A stretch of DNA of 23,969 nt from assembly GCA_000444245.1 (NCBI GenBank), contig ATSW01009697.1, forward strand, positions 1-23,969, read 5' to 3'. The notes beneath the pieces are model-generated. The model was not told the DNA's origin, ran no database searches, and worked only from the letters and a program-made list of their open reading frames with translations. The DNA is from Botryllus schlosseri. Taxonomy: Eukaryota > Chordata > Ascidiacea > Stolidobranchia > Styelidae. The first letter of the stretch is position 1. Every line of letters starts with the position of its first letter. Below, in pieces: positions 16,407-23,969 of this stretch. The translations under genes and the position numbers were made by a program.

Positions 16407-16763
16407 CAGGGGTGTCCAAACTTCTCGGCTAAAGGAAACGAGATTTACGAACCACAGCGAGGGCGACCTGAATGTTGATGGCCTTTTTCTAGCCGTCCGA
16501 TAGGAGCAAACCGAATTAGGTAACGTTAAAAAATTGATTACTAAGCAATACAATTGATAACAACTTTGTCATTAAAACTCCACTGTGTTCATTCATATTC
16601 TGGCCGCGAGAAGCGCGAAATTATTTCTCAGTTAATGAATGAATTCGATCAATAATAATGTCACTTGCATATATTACGGGCCGCCTCTGTATACAACTGG
16701 GCTCATTTGGCAAGAACAGGATCATTCGGCACTTAATTGGCCCGTGGGCCAAGGGTTGGTCTG
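16407..16763. mobile_element. hAT-type MITE (about 357 bp), degraded right end
   Basis: The left end CAGGGGTGTCCAAACTTCTC is a classic hAT terminus. The right side GGCCCGTGGGCCAAGGGTTG then GTCTG (reverse complement CAGACCAACCCTTGGCCCAC) is an imperfect inverted partner. The octamers tcttagtt and tataatgt match at 4 of 8 positions, so the duplication is uncertain. There is no coding capacity. Confidence 0.6.
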
Positions 16764-16887
16764 TATAATGTCATTTCTAAGTCAGGAACTTTGTTTAATA
16801 GAGACTTACGCATAGATTCTTTTTGAGTAGAACTTCAAGATACTACTTACACAGGCGAAGGAATAAGGACGAAGAGAACCAATTGGA

Positions 16888-17200
16888 GGGGAAGCGAGTG
16901 GCGCAGTTGGTTAAACACTTCCGTCACGACACCAATGGTTGATGGTTCGAGTCTCGGCTCTGCCATGTTTCTATGTGTCGGAGGTTTATCTGGGCTCCTC
17001 ATCGCCGATCCCGCTGTAGTTACAGCGCCTTGACAAGCCCAGAGGAAGAGAGAGCCGAACTCCTGAAAGAAGGCAGCAAACGACCAAGAAAATGACGCAA
17101 GACAAAAGTGAAGAAATACCTTATGAAATTTACTGTGCGGGCGCAAATGACCGAAGTGTTTACAAGCGCCAATTATGTCAATAAAACAAACAAAAAGAAG
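16888..17200 (+). mobile_element. Complete SINE, family B, with target duplication
   Basis: CAATTGGA is duplicated at 16880-16887 and 17201-17208; a few more bases upstream also match. The head has A-box-like GTGGCGCAGTTGGTTAAAC and B box GGTTCGAGTCT. The body contains GCTGTAGTTACAGCGCCTTG and GAGGAAGAGAGAGCCGAAC, and the tail ends AATAAAACAAACAAAAAG. The length is about 313 bp. Head, body, A-rich tail and duplication together define a retroposed tRNA-type SINE. The long minus-strand frame here (16847-17203) is a shadow of the SINE. Confidence 0.9.
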
Positions 17201-17208
17201 CAATTGGA

Positions 17209-17494
17209 AAGGATAGATTTCAATCCGAGAATCCTATAGTTTGCAATGGTGAACACAGCATGTAGCAGAGTGATGGATTATTAACACTCTCAGGCTTACC
17301 GGTTTTGTATTTTCGTGATGATATTTCAAGCATTCTAATAAAAAATATGAATGGTGTCGTTAATTTACAAGCAGACAAGTAATCATGAAATAGGCTACAT
17401 AGACAGGATGTACACCTTTCCAGTGAGTGGTTAATTTACAGTCTCGGTCGCAAATGTACGGGTACACGTAGGTTGAATCTACCAGAGATATAGG
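17209..17494. other. Interval, nothing recognised
   Basis: No gene or element end. Bases 17487-17494 (gatatagg) are the left target duplication of the next element. Confidence 0.5.
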
Positions 17495-18252
17495 CAGGGT
17501 TGCCATCGACATGGACCAAAAAATAAGGACAGTCGAAAAATTAGATCGGCATTAAAAAGCATTTTTGTGCATATGCTTTGTACCCACTGCTCATATCAGC
17601 CGTGGCATATCATTTTTCATACTTTTCGCCGAAAAAAAGGTTGGTCTTGGGCGAGGGTGATAAACCAAACTCCTTCACCTCGTTGTGATTAAAGGCGTCA
17701 ACCAAGATTGTAAAAGGTTTTTCACCATATGGAGCAAGAACTCCAGTAACAATAATTGTAGTCTTGGTCCTGCATGGTCAAAGCAAGTTTACTTGATATG
17801 AGAGTTGGGGAATATTTCTTTGAACAATTGCGATGTGCAATCGTTGGTGAGGAATGATTGCTGGTGTTTTACAGTATGGAAGGCCCAGATACCCCCAGCA
17901 GCAGCTGCATTGTAGTCTGTGGTCGTTGGTGCTGATCGACTAGTGATTTTTTTTCAATCGACTGGCTCTAACTAAGCAATGATACACTTCTTGTGTTTTG
18001 GGTATCAATATAAGTTGAAATAGCCGTCTTTTCTATGAACTCCAGGTTAATCTCACAATTGCAGATATTGCAACACAGATAGGCTACCACAGGAAAACGA
18101 TCAAAGTTCTGCAGTTGTTGAAAATAAGACAAAATAAGGACGCAACTCGAAAAGAAGGACATTTCTTAGAAGTAAGGACAGTTGAGTCTTCTAAGACGTG
18201 GCCCTTCAAAATGAGGACAAATCTTAGAAACAAGGACGGTATCGCAATCCTA
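17495..18252. mobile_element. hAT-type MITE (758 bp) with near-perfect duplication
   Basis: The ends are CAGGGTTGCCATCGACATGG and, in reverse complement, TAGGATTGCGATACCGTCCT. The flanks gatatagg and ggtatagg agree at 7 of 8. Subterminal regions carry spaced AAGGAC/GTCCTT motifs (ATAAGGACAGT on the left; AATAAGGAC, AGTAAGGACAG, ACAAGGACGG on the right). No transposase was recognised. Confidence 0.85.
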
Positions 18253-18337
18253 GGTATAGGATATCTCTAAAATTACAGTTTTGCTCGTAAAGTGTGATTA
18301 CCGGAAGGCTGTAAGTTGAATTACCATTGACTTACGG

Positions 18338-19235
18338 CAGGGGCGGGCAACTTCTCGAGTCGGCGGGCCGGATATAGGAAAATTAAGTACTTGGCGGGCC
18401 GGATTGCTGAATCGATACAATATTCGCCTATTTATCCACATTCCACATATACAAGGAATAAATCGCACTTCATGAATACATTCTAACGACAGTAATGTCC
18501 CTTCAAAGCTATTTCTCGCCGATAATGACGAATACAATGTGGATTTGAGAATAGCATTGTCATACAGGCGCCGCCATGTCTGCTTCTATCTGATCAATCA
18601 ACACACGGTGCAATCCTCAATTAAGATTTCAAGGAGTTCGATAACCCCGGTCCCCCTAATTTACCAACACATATATTCGTTAGGGTTGAGTAGGTGACGA
18701 GATAGCATCGTTGTACAACTGTGTGGCCTGAGAAATCTCGATAATGAATTCATGCGGTCCGCGACCTCTACGAAATTTGAAAAGTGGCCCGCGACCCGTT
18801 TTGAGTTGGCGATCCCTGGTATAAGCAGTGTTTTCGTCTTACAAAAGCCTAGAAGTGTGCCGTGCTACAAGTCGGCGGTTACAGAATGAAAAATAAGAAA
18901 TATCAGCCTGGTGTAATTGACCTTTGTAGAAGACAAACACCATGATTACCACAAACGACATTAGGGTTGGGTACATCGTAAATGCCGATAATGCAAGTCT
19001 TCTCGCTTCGACGAAATTACGCGTAAGCTCCACTCTAGCACGCTGCGCATATACGTATATAATAACATGTACTATGCAGTCACTAAAATTTGACGTGGTA
19101 AGCAAGTAGTGGGAAATCTCGGCAGACTAGGGCCGCGGGCCACATTATCATGTAAAACGGAAAACTGTCCGCGGGCCGGACAAAATCCCTTCGCGGGCCG
19201 GATCCGGCCCGCGGGCNGTATGTTGCCCACCCCTG
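18338..19235. mobile_element. hAT-type element (898 bp) with perfect 8-bp duplication
   Basis: ACTTACGG is duplicated at 18330-18337 and 19236-19243. The ends are CAGGGGCGGGCAACTTCTCG and, in reverse complement, CAGGGGTGGGCAACATAC. GCGGGCCGG repeats lie near both ends. Its middle contains foreign pieces: a SINE-like head (about 18690-18725), a CCCTG-type hAT terminus (18750-18819) and the family A SINE tail (18843-18875). It therefore acted as a landing site for other elements or picked them up. Confidence 0.9.
18690..18880 (+). mobile_element. SINE family A pieces split by a hAT terminus
   Basis: GACGAGATAGCATCGTTGTA (from 18693) resembles the family A SINE head. AAAAGCCTAGAAGTGTGCCG and TGCTACAAGTCGG (18843-18875) match its tail at 13154-13187. 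Between them lies a GCGGTCCGCGACC... GGCGATCCCTG block, a hAT-type end related to 12747. The order suggests a hAT insertion into the SINE followed by loss of part of it. Confidence 0.45.
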
Positions 19236-19243
19236 ACTTACGG

Positions 19244-20206
19244 GAAGGTTTTGTTATCGCAAAGTGTTTCGCTACCGTGCTTCCAAACAATTCGCGGTAA
19301 ATCGGGTTTATTTTTTACAGTGTACTGTTCCCAGATAATGCAATCATAAAATATATAGGGTTTTAAAGGATAAAATAAGACTGCTGCTCAACGTTTTTCC
19401 GCTGTTAAAAAGCGTAAAATCATAATGGTTCGAGAGTCGAGGTGACTATGTGCCTACCTTGTGGCTATAACTGATCAAATTGTGGTAGAAATTGTTCACT
19501 GTTAGATGCTTATCAACAACTGTGTCTGTCTATTGATGTCATTTTAAAGTTCATATCCGTNTTTTTCTAAGCTATACCGGTTGTAGTTTTTCTAAGAATA
19601 TACTTTGTTTGTATGTCTATAGACCAAAATAGCTGCACTATTATCAAAGGAATTCTCGAGCCGTTTCCAGCAATAAATGGATCGCATCCACCTGTCACAA
19701 ACGCGAAATNGTGTAAAATACCTTATTAGACAGAAGTGCNCATGTAAGTATTCCAGATATGAAGCGATCGGCGCAGCGAGATACGCTTCAAATTGACCCT
19801 GACGAGTGACGCTGATGGTATGCTGGCAATTTACTCTGAGGCTTCTGTGACACACGGGAAGTGGAGGCTCATTTCGACCGTAAACGGATTGAAGCGAGTG
19901 AACTTATAACTTGTGACGCAAGAAGGATACATTAGTTAGAGCTATATTGTTGATGTGATGCAGCTCCGTTGAAACAAATTGGTACGCATTAAGTATTACC
20001 TGGCGGCATTTTGCCGACATCGCTATGCTCCGCTGGTATGGAAGATGTTCGAATATATCAATGACGCTATGAGTCCATTTCTAATCCTAGTGAGAAGTTA
20101 GAGGCATGTCTGAAGTAGCCATATATTGAGTACGTAACCACTAAGAATGCGATAGNCGATACACAGGCCTATTCGCTATTCGTGTGCAGCAATATCATAA
20201 TAATGC
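19244..20206. other. Interval without a recognised gene, with ambiguous bases
   Basis: No exon pair or element end is supported. Single N bases occur at 19561, 19710, 19740 and 20156. ACCCTGACGAGTGACGCTGA at about 19797 resembles part of the hammerhead-like region but lacks a following GAAA block. Confidence 0.4.
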
Positions 20207-21025
20207 TAGGGATGGTGTGACCATNGTGTCCTATATGGTGTCGACACAGGCAAATATCACTCCTCAGTGAAATTGTATCACGTCACAATTTCCATNTGGC
20301 TACAGGCAATTTGACGGTCATTTTTGACCGGCTTGCCGAGCATTAAATTTGGTAAAACGGGTATCAATCGAAAGCTGAATCTGCACTGATTACGAAAATA
20401 TATATTTTATTCTGCCCGTGGCCCTGCAACTCCCACAATCAGCCTCGAATTTTTCATTGTTATGAAGATTGGCATTGGGACGCAACAATACTGTCTTGCT
20501 CTTTTTCTCTGGAGCTACTCTCTCGTTTCGCCAGACAGCATTGTTGTGTGCAGTGCAGAGTCAGATTTCCATTGATACCCGTTTTACCAAATTTAATGCT
20601 CGGCAAGCCGATCAAAAATGACCGTCAAATTGCCAGTAGCCGAATGGAAATTGTGACGTGTTACCATTTCACTGAGGCGTGAGATTTGCCTGTGTCGACA
20701 CCATATAGGACACTATGGTGTGACCGTTAAGTTCACGTTTGCGTTCGGTTTGCGCACGTCCGAAATTTGGAGTTTCGCGTTCGAAAATGAGCCTTGGTAT
20801 AGTCTGCACTGTGAAAATTTTCAAAAATTACAATTTTCCCGTCATCTTTGGTCGAAATTTTCTTTATTTCAGCTTCAGACCACGAGCTACATGTCTCTGG
20901 GATCATGAAAAAAAACTCAGCGCTAAACGAGCATGCGCCCTGTTAATTTGAAAAATATTTGCTGTGCAAGAAAACTTTGATTGAAATATTTAGTTTTCTG
21001 TTGGTGAATATTTAGTGACGTTCTC
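20207..21025 (+). mobile_element. Second copy of the TAGGGATGGTG hAT family, interrupted
   Basis: TAGGGATGGTGTGACC starts at 20207. After the nested element it continues GTTAAGTTCACGTTTGCGTT, GCCTTGGTATAGTCTGCACT and CTAAACGAGCATGC, in the same order as the reverse complement of 10483-11021. Similarity fades near TTTAGTGACGTTC (about 21025) and no right terminus was found, so it is truncated and older than the insertion in it. Confidence 0.75.
20223..20716. mobile_element. Long-TIR element with 9-bp duplication, Mutator-like
   Basis: GGTGTGACC is duplicated at 20214-20222 and 20717-20725. The arms 20223-20388 and 20551-20716 (166 bp each) are inverted copies with few differences, starting ATAGTGTCCTATATGG (one base ambiguous on the left). 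Long terminal inverted repeats with 9-bp duplications are typical of Mutator-like elements; the assignment rests on that structure only. The 162-bp core has no coding capacity, so it is a miniature, non-autonomous element. It sits 16 bp inside the hAT copy starting at 20207. Confidence 0.85.
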
Positions 21026-21795
21026 TGATGGTCAACAATAGCACAACATTAGGAAAGAGAGAAACTACGTAGCTAGTGAGAAGTGTGCTTATACTCAACC
21101 GATCCATTATTGACATCAACGAAATTGATATAAAGAATGTTTCGTTGTCTTGTATAAAAAGTCTAGCAGACGTACAAGATCCATCTTGATTTGATATGTT
21201 TATTGTATCAAAAAAGAAAAATCCATCCTATTGAAGTGATGGTTGCCGCATAATTACAGCATGTGTAAAAACCGTTTTATACGTTCTGATAAATATCTAT
21301 GTAGCTGACACTTATATCAGTTATAGCGTAATCTTATCTTCCCTGTCTAGTCGCCGGCGAAAGTGTTTGCAAAGCGACGGATTATACAGATTTTTTCATA
21401 TTTAAATATCAGAGCATTTGATTGTTCCAGTTGATAGATTTTTCCTAATAGAAAGGCAGCACATATCAATACAGGTAGATTGAATTCTGCACATCATGCG
21501 TATTTTTATAAGCCTATTCTATCATTTTCATTTATCAAGAGGCCGGTACTCCGTACTTAAAAAAATCGAATGCCACCATATATCGAGCGAAAGGCGAAGA
21601 AAAATTTCAAGTTGAATACGTCTGACTAAAAATACTCCACCTTATGTTAATTGACGAGCATTTTTTGCGGGGTGTGGCCCCTTTGTGTAATTTACGCAAT
21701 TTCAGACAGCAAGATCGCTCCTATGAGTGAGATCACGTCACAGTAAATAGCTCTCAGAAGAACTTTTAGAATTAGAAGGACTATCATTTTTTCAG
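21026..21795. other. Interval without a recognised gene
   Basis: AT-rich sequence with no supported exon or element end until a strong 3' splice-site-like tract (CTATCATTTTTTCAG) at 21781-21795. Confidence 0.45.
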
Positions 21796-21826
21796 TTGCC
21801 TTTCTTATCGCTGGAAGCACTTATGC

Positions 21827-23340
21827 CAGTGGTTCCCAACCGGGGAGGAATTCCCCCCTTGGGGGGAATTTTGCAATTTTTAGGGAGGAATCCCTCTTTA
21901 GAATGGTAACAGATTTCCCAAATTGTTCATGTCCGAACTGTCATGTAGTCAACCAATTATATCCGAACGTATGATCCTTACAGCTGTTTTTTTTTGCTGA
22001 AAGTATGTTCAAATGCTATTTAAAATCTCTTTTTCACATACAAATTCCCCATTGTTTTTTTTAAACTAGTTCAGATGTGCTCCAGGTAGCAAGACAATTT
22101 TATAGGCCAGCGACGGCCTCTCAATCAAATATATCCTGAGCGAGCAAATGTCGTGCCGAATCCATCACAACAAGGCCTGTAGTGAAAGTATTTATCTCAT
22201 ATTTTCGAGTCAACATTTTCAGACAGTATCAAAATATTCCAACGTCATCGATTCAAGTCAAAGAGATCACTAGCCTTGCTTTATTTTTAGTGTGAACAGC
22301 TACCCAATCGAAAAAAGACATGTTGAACTTGGTGCAATGTTGCTGAAATCGAAAATGGGTGTCCTAAATTTCAATGAGCTCCAGCAGGAAATCTAATCAC
22401 GTGTATGTTATATATCAGGGCTGTAACCAAGTCACGAGGCTCCGAGTCACACGTCAATCTCCCTTTCATAGTTTTGACTCTAGTCAATTCGAGTCATATT
22501 CAATTCACCATTGAGTCAAGTCCGAGTTCGAGTCCAAGTCATTGTGCTGACTGCTTAGTTTTCAGTTGAAGTCTTGTTAAACTCACTTTTTATAACTCTG
22601 TTTGGCGATATTGAATGATTTGGATTTATATTATACTAATTTTCCTCACTTTGAGCAGTTTCTTGTCGCATTTTCAAGTAACAGGACCAATAGACGAAAC
22701 TCCAATAGGGTGGTCACTTTACTGTTCTTCGAAATTGCAATGAAATGTCGGTCTTGGCCGTCTTATAGTCTAGAGTCATATGGCTTGGTGCGAGTCACGC
22801 ACAATATCTCGAGTCCAAGTCGAGTCAATACACAGATTGTCTCGAGTCGAGTCGTTTCCGTATTTTGAGAAAATGACTCGAGTCGAGTCATCAGAAAATG
22901 CTGACTCGAGTCAGACTCGAGTCTGGTCAACCCTGCTATATATGAAAGTACCAATATTTTTGGCCAAATGCATACGCAAACTTGACAAAAAAATCGCGAG
23001 ACCAGTAAATTTATGCATACTTTTTTCACAGCAGTTATATTAGCGATTGGTGCATGGTAAGCCGAAAACACAAGTGGAAGTGTGAGGGTCTGTTGAGTGA
23101 AGCCTTCCAGAATTTGTTTGATTGGGACCACGAACATTGTTTTTGAAGGTCTACTAAGTGCTGTTCCAGCCCTGCTAGAAACAAACACTCGGTACCGCCC
23201 GCCTTATTCTCTCAGTCAACAGGTGTTTGCGCGGTAAAAATTAACTTTTTTAATCATCTGGCAGATTTCTCCTAAGGGGGGAATTTTGGCTTAAATTTCG
23301 GCCAAGGGAGGCACGAGATGAAAAAGGTTGGGAACCACTG
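21827..23340. mobile_element. hAT-type element (1514 bp) with nested MITE, perfect duplication
   Basis: ACTTATGC is duplicated at 21819-21826 and 23341-23348. The ends are CAGTGGTTCCCAACCGGGGA and, in reverse complement, CAGTGGTTCCCAACCTTTTT. GGGGGGAATT-type motifs occur subterminally on both sides (21860-21872 and about 23276-23286). It contains the MITE 22416-22935; without it the element is about 994 bp. No intact transposase was recognised. Confidence 0.92.
22416..22935 (+). mobile_element. hAT-type MITE (520 bp), GACTCGAGTC family, nested
   Basis: The flanks ttatatat (22408-22415) and ctatatat (22936-22943) agree at 7 of 8. The left end is CAGGGCTGTAACCAAGTC; the right end in reverse complement is CAGGGTTGACCAGACTCG. 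It follows the reverse complement of 11907-12476 throughout, including AGTCTTGTTAAAC.CACTTTT in the core and ATGAAATGTCGGTCTTGGCC. Dense TCGAGTC arrays lie at both ends. Confidence 0.92.
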
Positions 23341-23479
23341 ACTTATGCAGTATCCGGTACAACTTATCCGTATCGCTCGCATTAGCTACATGCCTTGTAT
23401 TACGCGGGTTGAAGCCATACTGTTACATATTCCGCAAATGACACACTGGGCAGTTACAGGAATAGAACCACATTTTTAG

Positions 23480-23819
23480 CGTAAAGAGTGACTTTTCGCA
23501 TCCGCCAAGACAACGAATATTACATTCATCTATACCGTTTGCTCTCAACCAGTGTTTCCGGGCACTCCTGGGGCCCTTACGCCAGTCCCAAGGGATCCCC
23601 GGAGATAACGACACACACTGATCTCATACATATATAATATTTGCATGGCAAACCAGTCTATGTCGTCATTGGTTACACGCAATGAGTCACGATCAGCAGT
23701 CGAATGGTGAATTTTTGTTATGGCGGTATACGTTGTGGGCTGTGGCGTACGTAGATGACGTTGGACGATGTCGGAGCCCTGTCCTTCTGAAATGCCGATT
23801 GTGAATTATTTGCAGCGCA
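23480..23819. other. Interval with an unassigned cysteine-bearing minus-strand frame
   Basis: The minus strand at 23423-23614 is open and encodes GIDECNIRCLGGCEKSLF and FYSCNCPVC, and the patch is more GC-rich than its surroundings. No acceptor, donor or family supports it. The remainder holds nothing I can identify. Confidence 0.25.
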
Positions 23820-23900
23820 GAAATTGGTATCATTTGGCGTGTCATGAAAAATCATCTTGCGTGCCAATTTTGGCACGCGTACCGGGGTAGCCGATCCCTG
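23820..23900. mobile_element. Right end of a hAT-type element
   Basis: GGCACGCGTACCGGGGTAGC then CGATCCCTG (to 23900), reverse complement CAGGGATCGGCTACCCCGGT, is a hAT terminus type with GGCACGC subterminal motifs (about 23858-23878). The left end is not recognised in the window and no duplication can be assigned. Confidence 0.55.
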
Positions 23901-23969
23901 GCGTAATCTATATTCAAATTGAAGTCGATATAATATTGGTTAATTAATGTCGGGGTTATGACATAACTG

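Larger units (their letters stand above)
21796..23479 (+). pseudogene. Candidate host exon split by a hAT element
   Basis: After the acceptor-like CTATCATTTTTTCAG the frame reads LPFLSLEALM and, beyond the hAT element at 21827-23340 and one copy of its duplication, continues QYPVQLIRIARISYMPCITR then VEAILLHIPQMTHWAVTGIE to a stop at 23477-23479. That is 53 codons open across the insertion boundary. I do not recognise it. In the first 60 bases another frame is also open (FLIAGSTYAVSGTTYPY), and a minus-strand frame covers 23423-23614, so coding status is uncertain. Confidence 0.25.

Noticed and set aside
16847-17203. 118-residue minus-strand open frame
   Set aside because: It is antisense to a complete SINE with target duplications; its ends coincide with the SINE and no protein motif was seen.
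19795-19830. A further hammerhead-like site (CTGACGAGTGACGCTGA)
   Set aside because: Only the first core block is present; no GAAA block or stem I partner follows.
22763-23188. 141-residue minus-strand open frame
   Set aside because: Its end lies in the GACTCGAGTC array (repeats of TRLES-type peptide) and it crosses the MITE boundary, so it is a product of repeat composition.

Overview
The window reads as AT-rich nuclear DNA of an invertebrate animal: split genes, an AATAAA polyadenylation signal, tRNA-derived SINEs, a Penelope-like retroelement and many hAT-type miniature transposons. Very short candidate introns (51 and 89 bp) would suit a compact genome such as a tunicate's, but nothing here fixes the species. 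No bacterial or organellar features, tRNA/rRNA genes or CRISPR arrays were seen.

The best host gene lies on the + strand. A 103-nt exon (4756-4858) encodes one hydrophobic, membrane-spanning segment and ends at GTGAGT in phase 2. A last exon (9652-9871) begins in the matching phase and encodes a 72-residue tail with seven tyrosines, an ITIM-like LSYEVV and a YDN motif, followed by a 3' UTR and AATAAA at 10171. Together they look like the membrane anchor and signalling tail of a type I cell-surface receptor whose extracellular exons lie upstream or are not recognisable. The 4.8-kb interval between them holds a phase-compatible candidate exon split by a hAT insertion (4948-5582), a Penelope-like element (5697-7403), unidentified candidate minus-strand exons (7648-8359) and another hAT element (8378-9003).

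Most of the rest is layered mobile DNA. 223-3673 is a hAT-like element carrying a nested CMC/EnSpm-like transposon (1543-3349, about 290-bp inverted ends, 3-bp TSD). Insertions with recognisable 8-bp target duplications, exact or nearly so, lie at 5025-5528, 10483-11021, 11907-12476, 17495-18252, 18338-19235, 21827-23340 and 22416-22935. A long-TIR element with a 9-bp duplication (20223-20716, Mutator-like) sits inside another hAT copy (20207 to about 21025). A complete SINE with target duplication lies at 16888-17200, and SINE pieces at 4399-4505, 13003-13300 and 18690-18880. An unidentified minus-strand gene relic at 11680-12745 is cut by a hAT element.

The most unusual points are the head-to-head Penelope-like unit bounded by a perfect 12-bp duplication, with hammerhead-ribozyme-like cores in both arms; a hAT family whose ends are packed with GACTCGAGTC palindromes; and insertions that appear to have landed in coding or formerly coding exons.
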